From contig CAKPCF010000005.1 in assembly GCA_934141445.1 (NCBI GenBank), forward strand, positions 1 through 64,000: a stretch of DNA of 64,000 nt, written 5' to 3'. Positions within the stretch are counted from its first letter, which is position 1; each line of letters starts with the position of its first letter. Origin of the DNA: an uncultured Clostridia bacterium. GTDB taxonomy: Bacteria; Bacillota; Clostridia; TANB77; CAG-508. Shown piece after piece: positions 26,985-36,895 of this stretch. Under the pieces are notes generated by a model. That model did no database searches. It saw nothing but the letters and a program-made list of their open reading frames with translations, and had not been told where the DNA came from. Both the position numbers and the translations under genes were made by a program.

Positions 26985-27017
26985 ATTCACTCAATAGTCA
27001 CTTAAAACTAGTATAAT
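26985..27017 (+). promoter_or_regulatory. Response-regulator operator and promoter of the two-component operon
   Basis: Two tandem 11-bp units (ATTCACTCAAT at 26985-26995, AGTCACTTAAA at 26996-27006; 8 of 11 identical) lie over the -35 region. TATAAT is at 27012-27017, 16 nt from the start of the proximal unit. The same unit with the same spacing occurs before the ABC genes (29039 to 29055), suggesting autoregulation. A second TATAAT at 27040-27045 may also act. Confidence 0.65.
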
Positions 27018-27078
27018 AATTAAGTAAAATTTTATGTGTTATAATAACTTATAGAATATAAGAAGTAAAGGATTGTAT

Positions 27079-27753
27079 ATGAAAAAAATATTATTATTAG
27101 AAGATAATGATGCAATTACTATGGGGCTAAAATATTCATTGGAGCAAGAAGGCTTTGAAGTTGATATTGCCAAAGATGTAAAATCTGCTTTAAAAAGTTT
27201 AAATGAAGATATCTATTCTATATATTTGTTAGATATAACTTTACCAGATGGTAATGGATTTGAAGTTTGTAAGCAAATCAAAGCCAAATTTGATAGACCG
27301 GTTATATTTTTGACTGCAAGAGATGAAGAAACGAATGTTGTTCTTGGGTTAGATATGGGTGCAGATGATTATGTAACTAAGCCTTTTAGAATAAGAGAAC
27401 TTATTTCAAGAATTAACAGAATACTCAGTCGTTATGATAAAGGAATAGATAAGAGTAATATTTTAAAATATAATGATATTGAAATAAATGTTAGTAAATG
27501 CAAAGTAACTAAAGCAGGAGAAGAAATTGTGTTTACTAGTTTAGAATATAAAATATTATTATTGCTTTTTAGCAATGTTGGTAATTTAGTAACACGAGAT
27601 CAATTGTTAGATAAAATCTGGGATATGGCTGGAAATTTTGTAAATGATAATACTTTAACTGTATATATAAAAAGAATTAGAGAGAAATTAGATGATAAAG
27701 AAGGAAAGACTATACAAACTGTAAGAGGGATTGGATATAGAGTAGGTGATTAA
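27079..27753 (+). CDS. OmpR-family response regulator
   Basis: 224 residues. Receiver domain with acidic pocket EDND, phospho-acceptor Asp52 in LLDITLPDG, switch FLTARDEE and Lys in ADDYVTKPF. C-terminal winged helix with the usual LEYKILLLL, RDQLLDKIW and VRGIGYRVG. An in-frame TTG at 27073 is closer to AAAGGA than the ATG at 27079, which has 7-nt spacing and is preferred. The kinase gene starts 2 nt after the stop. Probable target: the ABC transporter downstream. Confidence 0.95.
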   Translation: MKKILLLEDNDAITMGLKYSLEQEGFEVDIAKDVKSALKSLNEDIYSIYLLDITLPDGNGFEVCKQIKAKFDRPVIFLTARDEETNVVLGLDMGADDYVTKPFRIRELISRINRILSRYDKGIDKSNILKYNDIEINVSKCKVTKAGEEIVFTSLEYKILLLLFSNVGNLVTRDQLLDKIWDMAGNFVNDNTLTVYIKRIREKLDDKEGKTIQTVRGIGYRVGD

Positions 27754-27755
27754 AT

Positions 27756-28979
27756 ATGAAAGTTTTTAAAGAAAAGAATTTTTTATTGATAGTTATAATA
27801 TTTGTATTAGTCACAATATCTAGTGTAGCTTGTATTAAAATATTTTACAATATTTGCAAAAATCAAACAAATTATACTATTGCAAAATTAGCAAGTATTA
27901 TACAAGAAAAATATCCAGAAACATCAGAAGAGGAAATAATTAGAGAGCTAAATTCACATAATAATATCTCATTAGATAACACTTTTTTGAAAAAATATGG
28001 TATATCAAATGAAGTTTCAGCAATTAACATGCTGAAATATGAAGAAAAAAATGTCTTAATTATAAATGAAATTTGCCTATTTGCGATTTTTATATTTGCA
28101 ACAATAATTTATATAGTTTTATATTATAAGAGAAAGAAAAATATTGATGAAATAATATCATATATAAATAAAATCAATTCTAAAACTTATGATTTAGAAA
28201 TCGAGAAAAATACTGAAGATGAATTTAGCAATTTAAGAAATGAACTTTATAAAATTGTAATTGTTTTGAAAGAGCAGGCAGAAAAATCACAAGAAGATAG
28301 AAAAGCAATCGGTGTTGCAATGGAAGATATTTCACATCAATTAAAAACACCTTTAACATCAATTTCTATAATGTTAGATAATATAATAGAAAATGAAAAC
28401 ATGGATGAAATAACACGAAAAAAGTTTTTACATGAAATTCGCAGACAATTGGAATGGATAAATTGGTTAGTAATTTCACTACTTAAACTTTCAAAATTGG
28501 ATTCAAATACTGTAGAATTTAATTGCAAAGAATTTTTAGTCTCTGATTTAATAGAAAATTTAGTTCAAAACTTAAGCGTACCACTTGAAATTAAGCAACA
28601 AGAGATAATTATTGATGGTGATAGTAAAGCAAAAGTGTATGCAGACTATAATTGGCAATTAGAAGCTATTTCTAATATACTTAAAAATTGTATAGAACAT
28701 ACAGATGAAGGAAAAAGAATATATATTTCATATAGTGAAAATAATTTTTATACTAGTTTGTGTATTAAAGATGAAGGAAGTGGAATTTCACGAGAAGATT
28801 TAAAACACATTTTTGAAAGATTTTATAAAGGCAAGTCATCTAATGAAAATAGTATAGGAATTGGTTTGGCTTTATCTAAAAAAATAATTGAAAAGGATAA
28901 TGGTTATATAGTTTGCACCTCAAAGCTAGGCAAAGGAACAACTTTCGAGATACGATATATGAAAGTTGAAACTGTTTAA
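27756..28979 (+). CDS. Sensor histidine kinase
   Basis: 407 residues. Two membrane helices (about 8-28 and 104-126) bracket a small extracytoplasmic segment of ~75 residues. Then come a HAMP-like linker, HisKA with the phospho-acceptor in MEDISHQLKTPLTS, and a HATPase_c domain (NILKNCIEHT, KDEGSGISREDL, FYKGKSS, GIGLALSKKI). It starts 2 nt after the response regulator without a strong binding site, so it is translationally coupled. It presumably senses a peptide-like or envelope signal with the adjacent ABC system. Confidence 0.94.
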   Translation: MKVFKEKNFLLIVIIFVLVTISSVACIKIFYNICKNQTNYTIAKLASIIQEKYPETSEEEIIRELNSHNNISLDNTFLKKYGISNEVSAINMLKYEEKNVLIINEICLFAIFIFATIIYIVLYYKRKKNIDEIISYINKINSKTYDLEIEKNTEDEFSNLRNELYKIVIVLKEQAEKSQEDRKAIGVAMEDISHQLKTPLTSISIMLDNIIENENMDEITRKKFLHEIRRQLEWINWLVISLLKLSKLDSNTVEFNCKEFLVSDLIENLVQNLSVPLEIKQQEIIIDGDSKAKVYADYNWQLEAISNILKNCIEHTDEGKRIYISYSENNFYTSLCIKDEGSGISREDLKHIFERFYKGKSSNENSIGIGLALSKKIIEKDNGYIVCTSKLGKGTTFEIRYMKVETV

Positions 28980-29022
28980 AATATATATAATTTATACCAA
29001 GTAATATGACTAAACTTTTATT

Positions 29023-29060
29023 TTAAAAGTCATTTAAAAGTCATTTTTGCTTGGTATAAT
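29023..29060 (+). promoter_or_regulatory. Operator and promoter of the ABC transporter operon
   Basis: TTAAAAGTCAT is repeated exactly at 29023-29033 and 29034-29044, an 11-bp tandem repeat. TATAAT is at 29055-29060, 16 nt from the second AGTCA. TATACCAAG (28993-29001) and CTTGGTATA (29050-29058) form a flanking inverted repeat. The proximal motif and its spacing match the promoter at 26985-27017. Confidence 0.7.
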
Positions 29061-29145
29061 TTTTTACAGTAAAAAGAAAATTTTAATAATTGCAATTACT
29101 ATTGTGTATATGACACAAATTCTTAAAATGGAAAGGAATTCTATA

Positions 29146-29826
29146 ATGGAAATATTGAAAGTAGAGCATTTATGCAAATCTTATGGTAAAGGAGAAAATT
29201 TGGTAAAAGCTGTTGATGATGTATCATTTACAGTAAATAAGGGTGAATTTGTTGCAATAATTGGGGCAAGTGGTTCAGGAAAATCAACTTTATTACATTT
29301 GCTAGGAGGAGTAGATAGACCTACTAGTGGAAAAGTTTATATAGATGGAAAAGATATATATAGTTTAGATGATGATAATTTAGCTATTTTTAGAAGAAGA
29401 CAAGTAGGTTTAATTTATCAATTTTATAATTTGATACCAATTTTAAATGTAGAAGAAAATATAACCTTACCATGCAATTTAGATGGCAAAAAAGTTGATA
29501 AAACTAAATTAGAAGATTTATTAAAAACTTTAAAATTATCAGATAGAAAAAAGCATTTACCTAATGAATTATCTGGTGGTCAACAGCAAAGAGTATCTAT
29601 AGGCAGAGCTGTAATAAATGAACCAGCAATAATGCTTGCAGATGAACCAACTGGCAATTTGGATAGCAAGGCATCAAGTGAAATAATTTCACTTTTGAGA
29701 TTATCTAATAAAAAATATAATCAAACAGTTATAATTATTACTCATGATGAGAAGATTGCTTTGGAAGCAGACAGAGTAATAACAATAGATGATGGAAAAA
29801 TCGTAAAAGATGAAATGAATGAGTAA
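29146..29826 (+). CDS. ABC transporter ATP-binding protein (MacB/BceA type)
   Basis: 226 residues: Walker A GASGSGKSTLL, Q-loop YQFYNLIP, signature LSGGQQQRVSIGRA, Walker B AIMLADEPTGNLD, and H-loop THDE. This is the LolD/MacB/BceA ATPase class that works with FtsX-type permeases. An in-frame ATG at 29047 lies inside the promoter, so the start at 29146, 8 nt after AAAGGA, is used. The permease follows 39 nt later. Confidence 0.95.
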   Translation: MEILKVEHLCKSYGKGENLVKAVDDVSFTVNKGEFVAIIGASGSGKSTLLHLLGGVDRPTSGKVYIDGKDIYSLDDDNLAIFRRRQVGLIYQFYNLIPILNVEENITLPCNLDGKKVDKTKLEDLLKTLKLSDRKKHLPNELSGGQQQRVSIGRAVINEPAIMLADEPTGNLDSKASSEIISLLRLSNKKYNQTVIIITHDEKIALEADRVITIDDGKIVKDEMNE

Positions 29827-29865
29827 TATTTTATGTGGATTGTACTAAGAAAGGAATAGAATAAA

Positions 29866-32451
29866 ATGAATATATTAAATAACTTTACAATTCGTAATTT
29901 GAAATTAAATAAAAAAAGAACAATTGTAACGATTATTGGAATATTATTGTCTACTGCCTTAATTTGTGCGGTAGCTGGTGTAGCTTGCAGTTTCCAAGGA
30001 ACTTTAATAAGTAATGCAATAAATAAAGATGGAGATTATCATGCTAGCTTTTTAGAAGTTTCAAAAGAAAATCAAAAATATATAACACAAAATATAAATG
30101 TAAAGAGTTATTTTGAAACACAAAGTATTGGATATGCAAGTATAAAAACAGAAAATAAATATAAACCATATTTGCATTTGATGGGCTTTGATAAAACTGC
30201 TATGAATAATTATGGCTTACAATTGATTGAAGGTAGATTTCCTCAAAATAGTGATGAAATTTTAATACCAGCACATTTAGCAACTAATGGTGAAGTAAAA
30301 TTAAAAGTAGGTGAGAAAATAACATTAGATATATCAAATAGAATGCTAGATGGTTATAAATTAACACAAGAAAATCCTTACAATGAAGAGGAGAATGAGA
30401 AACTAGAAAAAATCTTTACTAAAGAATATACAATAGTTGGAAAAATAGAGAGACCAAATTATGAAATTGAAGAGTATTCAGCACCAGGTTATACAATTAT
30501 TACATTAGAAGACTTTTTAAATCCAATAAGTGATAATAACTTAAATATATCAGTTAAATTTAATAATATAAAAAATACTTATGATAATGTAGAGGAAATT
30601 GAAAAAGCAAATAATATATCAGCTGAAACAGTACAATTAAATACAGAACTATTAAGATGGTCAGGAGTAACTAGAAGTAGTGATACATTAACAATGCTTT
30701 ATTCTTTAGCTGGTATTGTAATTTTGATAATAATAGTTTCAAGTGTTTTTGTAATTAGAAGTAGCTTTCAAATTTCAATCACAGAAAAAATGAAGCAATA
30801 TGGAATGCTTGCAAGTATTGGAGCTACTAAAAAACAGATTAGAAAAAATGTATTATTTGAAGGACTTATATTAGGCTCTATAGGAATACCTTTAGGAATT
30901 TTAAGTGGTTGTTTTGCAACATTTGTTTTAACAAATGTAACTACATATATTATGCAAAGTACAGAAATGATAGATAAAACATTTGAGATTATATACAATG
31001 TTCCAATATGGGCAATTTTAATAAGTGCAATTTTAAGTGCTATCACAATATATGCATCATGTATTGGTTCTGCAAGAAAAGCTAGTAAAATTTCACCAAT
31101 AGAAGCTATAAGAAGCAATGATGATATTAAAATAAAATCTAAAAAACTAAAAACACCTAAAATAGTAAGTAAAATATTTGGTATCGGTGGAGAAATAGCA
31201 TATAAAAATCTAAAAAGAAATAGAAGAAAATATCGTACAACAGTAGTTTCTTTGGTTGTTAGTATAACAATCTTTATATCCTTATCAACATTTATTCAGT
31301 ATGTATTTGATGTATCTAATATATATTATAAGGATATTGATTATAATGTTGTAATATATGCAAATGATAATAAATCATTTATTCCACAAATTGAAAAATT
31401 AGATAATATTGAAAAAATTGCTGTGACTTATAGAATGCCTTTTAAAATAGATATGAGTAAACATCTTACAGAAGAGGGCAAGAAATACTATGAGGAAACA
31501 TATTATGAAAAAGATAATTACACTTATGAAGAATTTGAGAATGATGTAGTAAATTATATTAACTTTGTTGCAGTAAGTGATACTGCATATAAAGAATATA
31601 TACAAAAATTAGGAATAAGTGAAGAAGATGCTAAAAATTCTATTATTTATATAGGAACAGGAATGTTAACTACTTATGATTCAGAAGGAAATCCTAAAAA
31701 AATTAAATGCTTTGATATAAAAGAAGGAGATACACTAGAAGGAAAATTCATAGAAGACGAGAGCACAAAAGGTGGTGTAACAACTCAAAAATTAGATGAC
31801 CAAATAAGCAATTTAAAAATTATAAAAGTGACAGATGAAAAGCCTTTTGGACTTTCAGCAAAAAATGAAATGTATCTAGTTAATTTTGATACTATAAAAA
31901 ACAAAAATTATAATGTAAATAACATTTTAGTACAGTCTAATAATCCAGAGCAATTTTGCAAAGAACTTGAAAACATTAGTGATGATATGTTTTTTTCTAA
32001 TTTAGAAAAAGAACAAAATGCAAATCGTCAAATTGTATTATTGATTTCTATTTTCTTGTATGGATTTATTATAGTAATTAGTTTGATAGGAGTAACTAAT
32101 ATCTTTAATACAATTACGACAAATATGAACTTAAGAAGTAAGGAATTTGCAAATTTAAAATCAATTGGTATGACTAAAAAAGAATTTAATAAAATGATAA
32201 ATTTGGAAAGTATACTTTATGGAACAAAAGCTTTACTTTATGGAATAATACTTGGTACAGGACTTTCTTATTGGATTTATACAATTATAGAAAAGAATGA
32301 AACTTTAGAAGTTGCGTATATTTTACCAGCTAAAGCAATTGTAATATCAATTGTATTTGTAATGTTTATTGTAGGACTGATAATGAGATATTCATTAAAT
32401 AAAATTAACAAGCAAAACATAATAGAAACAATTAGAAATGATAACATTTAA
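29866..32451 (+). CDS. FtsX-domain ABC transporter permease
   Basis: 861 residues with the MacB/FtsX layout: an N-terminal helix (~18-38), a large extracytoplasmic domain, a first FtsX domain (~275-400, with MKQYGMLASIGATKKQIR), a second extracytoplasmic domain (~440-710) after another helix, and a second FtsX domain (~720-855, with SKEFANLKSIGMTKKEF). Duplicated-domain permeases next to a two-component system usually serve antimicrobial-peptide sensing or export, or envelope lipid/lipoprotein handling. The substrate is not evident. Confidence 0.9.
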   Translation: MNILNNFTIRNLKLNKKRTIVTIIGILLSTALICAVAGVACSFQGTLISNAINKDGDYHASFLEVSKENQKYITQNINVKSYFETQSIGYASIKTENKYKPYLHLMGFDKTAMNNYGLQLIEGRFPQNSDEILIPAHLATNGEVKLKVGEKITLDISNRMLDGYKLTQENPYNEEENEKLEKIFTKEYTIVGKIERPNYEIEEYSAPGYTIITLEDFLNPISDNNLNISVKFNNIKNTYDNVEEIEKANNISAETVQLNTELLRWSGVTRSSDTLTMLYSLAGIVILIIIVSSVFVIRSSFQISITEKMKQYGMLASIGATKKQIRKNVLFEGLILGSIGIPLGILSGCFATFVLTNVTTYIMQSTEMIDKTFEIIYNVPIWAILISAILSAITIYASCIGSARKASKISPIEAIRSNDDIKIKSKKLKTPKIVSKIFGIGGEIAYKNLKRNRRKYRTTVVSLVVSITIFISLSTFIQYVFDVSNIYYKDIDYNVVIYANDNKSFIPQIEKLDNIEKIAVTYRMPFKIDMSKHLTEEGKKYYEETYYEKDNYTYEEFENDVVNYINFVAVSDTAYKEYIQKLGISEEDAKNSIIYIGTGMLTTYDSEGNPKKIKCFDIKEGDTLEGKFIEDESTKGGVTTQKLDDQISNLKIIKVTDEKPFGLSAKNEMYLVNFDTIKNKNYNVNNILVQSNNPEQFCKELENISDDMFFSNLEKEQNANRQIVLLISIFLYGFIIVISLIGVTNIFNTITTNMNLRSKEFANLKSIGMTKKEFNKMINLESILYGTKALLYGIILGTGLSYWIYTIIEKNETLEVAYILPAKAIVISIVFVMFIVGLIMRYSLNKINKQNIIETIRNDNI

Positions 32452-32456
32452 TAAAA

Positions 32457-32501
32457 TCTTAAGAATTACTCTATTTTTTCTTAAGAAAAGACTGATATAA
32501 T
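32457..32501 (+). promoter_or_regulatory. Promoter with paired TCTTAAGAA boxes, response-regulator operon
   Basis: TCTTAAGAA occurs at 32457-32465 and 32479-32487, exactly 22 bp apart, followed by TATAAT at 32496-32501. The second box covers the -35 position. The arrangement is reproduced before the histidine kinase at 38406 (boxes at 38329 and 38351, -10 at 38369), including the CTCTATTTTTT between the boxes. Confidence 0.75.
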
Positions 32502-32535
32502 AAAAGCAAATAAAGAGATAGATAAGGAGAAAGAT

Positions 32536-33228
32536 ATGTATAATATACTAGTTTGTGATGATGACAAAGAAATTGTAAGTGCAGTAGAAATATATCTTGT
32601 AAAAGAAGGGTACAATGTCTTAAAAGCTTATAATGGGGAAGAATGTTTAAATATCTTAAAAGAGAATAAAATTCATTTAATTTTACTTGATGTTATGATG
32701 CCTATAAAAGATGGAAACGAAACTGTTGTTGAAATTAGAGATAACAGTTCAATTCCAATAATTATGATTTCAGCAAAAGCAGAAGATGATGATAAAATAA
32801 ATGGTTTAAATATAGGTGCAGATGATTATATAACTAAACCATTTAATCCAAAAGAATTATTAGCAAGAGTAAAATCAGCTTTACGAAGATATATGGAACT
32901 TGGAAATGAAAAAGAGAACAATGAAAATATATATCAAGTAAAAGGACTAATAATAGATGACAATTTGAAAAAAGTTACAGTAGATGGAAAAGAAGTAAAA
33001 CTTACACCTACTGAATACAATATACTAAAATTTTTAACAGCTAACAAGGGAAAAGTTTTTTCAATAGACCAAATTTACGAAAGTATATGGAATGAAGATT
33101 GTTATGGAGCTGAAAATATCATAGCTGTACATATTAGACATATAAGAGAAAAAATTGAGATAAATCCTAAAGAACCACGATATTTAAAAGTTATTTGGGG
33201 AATTGGATATAAAGTAGAAAATTTATAA
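32536..33228 (+). CDS. OmpR/VanR-type response regulator
   Basis: 230 residues: CDDD pocket, phospho-acceptor Asp52 in LLDVMMP, MISAKAE and GADDYITKPF in the receiver, then a winged helix with LTPTEYNILKFL, IYESIWNED and VIWGIGYKVE. No kinase adjoins it. A histidine kinase with an almost identical promoter lies at 38406, and I infer they form a split pair. AAGGAG precedes the ATG. It heads an operon of envelope genes through about 37.6 kb. Confidence 0.94.
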   Translation: MYNILVCDDDKEIVSAVEIYLVKEGYNVLKAYNGEECLNILKENKIHLILLDVMMPIKDGNETVVEIRDNSSIPIIMISAKAEDDDKINGLNIGADDYITKPFNPKELLARVKSALRRYMELGNEKENNENIYQVKGLIIDDNLKKVTVDGKEVKLTPTEYNILKFLTANKGKVFSIDQIYESIWNEDCYGAENIIAVHIRHIREKIEINPKEPRYLKVIWGIGYKVENL

Positions 33229-33254
33229 TTGTTATAGTTAAAGGAAGTATTTAT

Positions 33255-34316
33255 ATGAAAATTATAATTTTAACAGCAAAATGTGGAATGGGCCATTATT
33301 CTGTAGCTAAAACATTAAAAGAAGAATTGGAAATGCAAGGAAATCAAGCCGAGATTGTAGACTTTTATGAGTTAATATTTCCAAAATTAAATAAATTGAT
33401 TTATGCTATTTTTAATTCTATGGTTAGCAAACTTGGAAGAATTTATAACTTTTTTTATAAATTTTCAGCAAATAGTAATTTTATGCCTTTAAGAAAGGTA
33501 ATAGCAAAAAAATTAGAAAATTTACTTGGAGATGAAGATATAAAAATTGTTATCTCAACATTTCCAGTTTGCTCAAATTATGCTTCTGCATATAAGAAAT
33601 ATAAAAGAGGAGATTTAAAATTATATACTTATATAACAGATGTAGATGTAAATAAGGAATGGATAACTCCAGAAACAGATATGTATTGTGTTGCTTCAAC
33701 TTTAACAAAAAGACAATTAGAAAATTATAATATCAATAGTGAAAAGATTTTAATTACAGGTATACCAGTTAAAAATGAATTTAAGACCAATATCATTAAC
33801 AGATATAAAAAAATACCAGAAATATTGATTATGGGTGGAGGCTTAGGTTTATTTCATGATACTGAAAATGTGTTAAAAGAGTTAATAAAAAATAAAAACA
33901 TTCACATAACCTTAATAGCAGGAAAAAATAAAAAGATATTTGATAGATACATAAATAAATATGAAAATTTAACAGTTATAGGATATACTAATACAGTTTA
34001 TAACTATATGAAAAAGGCAGATTTAATAGTTACTAAACCAGGTGGAATCACAGTTTTTGAAGCTATAAATTCCAAAACACCAATATATGCACTTATTCCT
34101 TTTTTAAGTCAAGAAATAGGAAATGCAAAATTTATTGAAAGAAATGGAATAGGATTGGTGGCCTGGAAAAATACAAATTTAAGTGCAAAAAATATTATTA
34201 GTTTAGTAAATTCAGAAAAGAGATTAGCAAATATGAAACAAAATATGTCAAGAATAATAAATACTTTTGAATCTGACATTTTTGCAAACATAGAAGAGGA
34301 GAAAGTGGTATGTTAA
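33255..34316 (+). CDS. MGDG synthase/UgtP-type glycolipid glycosyltransferase
   Basis: 353 residues of the GT28/MurG-like fold. N-terminal TAKCGMGHYSVAKTL and the diacylglycerol-binding type region (residues ~35-90) are typical of MGDG synthase-like enzymes. C-terminal ILIMGGGLGLF, VIGYTNTVYNYMKKADLIVTKPGG and the PIPLF-like IPFLSQE form the UDP-sugar site. Predicted to transfer a sugar from UDP to diacylglycerol, making a membrane glycolipid. The next gene overlaps its stop. Confidence 0.85.
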   Translation: MKIIILTAKCGMGHYSVAKTLKEELEMQGNQAEIVDFYELIFPKLNKLIYAIFNSMVSKLGRIYNFFYKFSANSNFMPLRKVIAKKLENLLGDEDIKIVISTFPVCSNYASAYKKYKRGDLKLYTYITDVDVNKEWITPETDMYCVASTLTKRQLENYNINSEKILITGIPVKNEFKTNIINRYKKIPEILIMGGGLGLFHDTENVLKELIKNKNIHITLIAGKNKKIFDRYINKYENLTVIGYTNTVYNYMKKADLIVTKPGGITVFEAINSKTPIYALIPFLSQEIGNAKFIERNGIGLVAWKNTNLSAKNIISLVNSEKRLANMKQNMSRIINTFESDIFANIEEEKVVC

Positions 34317-35014
34317 TTGTAATTATTTGTATAATTTTTCTAGTATTTTTACTTTATAGCTTTATACCTTCAAATATAAATAAAAAGAGATTTTTTAATA
34401 GAAAAGCTTTAAATAATGATGAGAAGAATATATATTTAACTTTTGATGATGGCCCTAGTGAATATACAGAAGAATTATTGAATCTTTTGAATAAATATAA
34501 TGTAAAAGCAACTTTTTTCTGTGTAGCAAATTTTGCACAAAAATATCCAGAGATTATTTCAAGATTTAAAGAAGAAGGACATTATATTGCTTTACATTCA
34601 CTTAAACATAAAAACTCAATGCTACAAGGAATGTTAGAAACTAAAAAAGATTTAAAACAAAGCTTAGAAATTATGCAAAATTTAAAAGTGGAAATTAGGT
34701 ATTATAGACCACCTTGGGGAGATGCAAATATATTTTTACAATATTTATTGAAAAAAGAAAGAATAGAAATGATATTGTGGGATGTCATGGCAGAAGATTG
34801 GCAAGGAGATACAACTGATGAAATTATAAAACAAAAATTATTATCTAGGGTAAAAGCTGGTAATATAATTTGCTTACATGATGGTAGAGGAAGTAATGAA
34901 GCACCAAAGAGGACTATAAAAGCACTTGAAAAAGTAATTCCTATTTTGCTTGATGAAGGGTACAAATTTAAAACAATAGAAGGATATGAAAAACAGTATG
35001 AATTTAAAAACTAA
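34310..35014 (+). CDS. Polysaccharide deacetylase (NodB domain), membrane-anchored
   Basis: 234 residues. An N-terminal helix (1-18) anchors a NodB domain: TFDDGPSEYT with the two Asp, LHSLKHKN (metal-binding His-x3-His), YRPPWGD, ILWDVMAEDW and ICLHDGRG. All five catalytic motifs are present. It likely removes N-acetyl groups from peptidoglycan or another wall polymer outside the cell. It overlaps the glycosyltransferase by 7 nt and the next gene by 29 nt, so translation is coupled. Confidence 0.9.
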   Translation: MLIVIICIIFLVFLLYSFIPSNINKKRFFNRKALNNDEKNIYLTFDDGPSEYTEELLNLLNKYNVKATFFCVANFAQKYPEIISRFKEEGHYIALHSLKHKNSMLQGMLETKKDLKQSLEIMQNLKVEIRYYRPPWGDANIFLQYLLKKERIEMILWDVMAEDWQGDTTDEIIKQKLLSRVKAGNIICLHDGRGSNEAPKRTIKALEKVIPILLDEGYKFKTIEGYEKQYEFKN

Positions 35015-36032
35015 AAAAATTATAATTAACGGAATAATTTTTGTATTTTTTGTAGTATTAACTTTTTCTATAATTTTTAAAGATAATAGTATTATGGAAA
35101 TACTTGAAATAATAAAACAAGTAGATATAAAATATATCATATTAGCAATTGGTTGCATGATGTGTTTTATTGCATCTGAAGGAATAAATATAACAAGAAC
35201 TTTAAAATTGCAAAACTGTAAAATAAGTTTTCTGTCTGGAATAAAATATGCTTTAGTAGGATTTTTCTTTAGTGGAGTAACTCCAAGTGCATCAGGCGGA
35301 GACCCTATGCAAATGTATTATATGACAAAAGATGGGCTACCAATAGGACAGTCAGCACTTGCAGTTCTTACTGAATTTTCAAGCTTTCAGTTTGTTACAA
35401 TTTCAATTTCTATTGTATGTTTTATTTTAAAATATAATTATATAAAAGAGTCTATAGGAAATATTAAGTATTTGTTGTTTTTTGGTATTTTAGTTAATGT
35501 GTTGATTTTAGCATTTTTATTGCTTTCAATTTTTTCAAGTAAGCTTGTGATAAAATTGGTAGATTTAGTATGCAAAATTTTATACAAATTCAAATATAAA
35601 AATACAGAAAATTTTAGAGATGAATGTATAAAGCAAATAAAAGAATATCATGCAGGTGCTAATTTAATTAAAAACAATAAAAAAATGTTAATAAAAATTG
35701 TTTCTACAACTGTTATTCAAATAATATTGTATCATAGTATACCATATTTAATATATTTAGCATTAGGACTTAATGATGCAAACTTTTTTGATTTCTTTGC
35801 AGTTCAAGCTGTTTTATATATTTCTGTTTCTTCAATACCATTACCAGGAGCTGTTGGAGTCAGTGAAGGTGGCTTTATGGCAATATATAAATTACTGTTC
35901 CCAGTAGAAATGCTAAGTAGTGCTATGCTTTTAAGCAGAGGAATAAGCTTTTATTTATTCATCATTGTAAGTGGAATAGCTGTTGCAATTTTTAGTTTGA
36001 AAGATACATTAAAACCAAAAGCTGTTAAGTAA
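34986..36032 (+). CDS. LPG-synthase-type TM / flippase-like membrane protein
   Basis: 348 residues with about eight membrane helices and the UPF0104/lysylphosphatidylglycerol synthase TM signatures: KYALVGFFFSGVTPSASGGDP near residue 85 and SSIPLPGAVGVSEGGF near 280. Members of this family move or modify membrane lipids (MprF N-terminal half, AglD). The catalytic MprF C-terminal domain is absent, so lipid flipping is more likely than lysylation. AAGGA is too close to the ATG at 34986 and rather far from one at 34998, so the start is uncertain by 12 nt. Confidence 0.85.
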   Translation: MKNSMNLKTKKIIINGIIFVFFVVLTFSIIFKDNSIMEILEIIKQVDIKYIILAIGCMMCFIASEGINITRTLKLQNCKISFLSGIKYALVGFFFSGVTPSASGGDPMQMYYMTKDGLPIGQSALAVLTEFSSFQFVTISISIVCFILKYNYIKESIGNIKYLLFFGILVNVLILAFLLLSIFSSKLVIKLVDLVCKILYKFKYKNTENFRDECIKQIKEYHAGANLIKNNKKMLIKIVSTTVIQIILYHSIPYLIYLALGLNDANFFDFFAVQAVLYISVSSIPLPGAVGVSEGGFMAIYKLLFPVEMLSSAMLLSRGISFYLFIIVSGIAVAIFSLKDTLKPKAVK

Positions 36033-36075
36033 TAATTAGAAAAGAAAAACATATAATTATACTAGTGGTGATTAT

Positions 36076-36867
36076 ATGAAAGTTTTTATAGTTAAGAAGA
36101 AGTTTATATTGATATGCTGTTTTATAATAATTACAGCATATTTTTTAATTTTAAGTTTTAAGAGTAGTCCTGTAATAGCGGTAGAGTTAGAGGAAAATAG
36201 TGTAATTTCAGATGAGTGGAAAGAAAAAATAAAATCACTTACCAAAGGAAAAGAAAAAATTGCATATTTAACTTTTGATGATGGTCCTTCTATAAATGTT
36301 ACAAATAAAATATTAGATATTTTAAAGGAGGAAGAAGTTAAAGCTAGCTTTTTCGTAATTGGCAAAAAAGTTGATGAACATCCAGAAATTGTTAAAAGAG
36401 AATTTGAAGAAGGTCATTATATTGCAAATCATGGATATGACCATAAAAATAGTAAGCTTTATCAGAGTGATGAAAGCTTTATAAATGAAGTGAAAAATAC
36501 AGATAAAGCTATAGGAAAGGCAATAGGAAATGAAAACTATTGTGCAAAAGTATTTAGATTTCCAAATGGGTTCATGTCTCCAAATTATAGAAGTAAAAAA
36601 GATAGGTCAGCAGAATTGCTTAATTCATTAGGATATACATATATAGATTGGAATTGCTTGAATAATGATTCTGTAAAAAAATATTCTAATTACCAATTAT
36701 TAAATAATTTGAAAAAGACTGCTAAAGGAAAAGATACTTTGGTAATTTTAATGCATGATACAAAAGATGTAAGTAATAGTTCTTTAGTTTTACAAGATTC
36801 TATAAAGTTTTTAAAAGAAGAAGGCTATAAATTTCAAAATTTCTATGATATAATAGGCGAAAATTGA
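36076..36867 (+). CDS. Polysaccharide deacetylase (NodB domain), second copy
   Basis: 263 residues. Signal-anchor helix (~10-27), then a NodB domain with TFDDGPSINVT, ANHGYDHKN (His-x3-His), FRFPNGFMSP, IDWNCLNND and ILMHDTKD. It is diverged from the neighbouring deacetylase, mainly in motif 3 (RFPNG against RPPWG), so this is not a recent duplication. Probably extracytoplasmic peptidoglycan N-deacetylation, which would reduce lysozyme sensitivity. Confidence 0.9.
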   Translation: MKVFIVKKKFILICCFIIITAYFLILSFKSSPVIAVELEENSVISDEWKEKIKSLTKGKEKIAYLTFDDGPSINVTNKILDILKEEEVKASFFVIGKKVDEHPEIVKREFEEGHYIANHGYDHKNSKLYQSDESFINEVKNTDKAIGKAIGNENYCAKVFRFPNGFMSPNYRSKKDRSAELLNSLGYTYIDWNCLNNDSVKKYSNYQLLNNLKKTAKGKDTLVILMHDTKDVSNSSLVLQDSIKFLKEEGYKFQNFYDIIGEN

Positions 36868-36895
36868 TATAAAATTATGAATAATTGGAGAAGAA

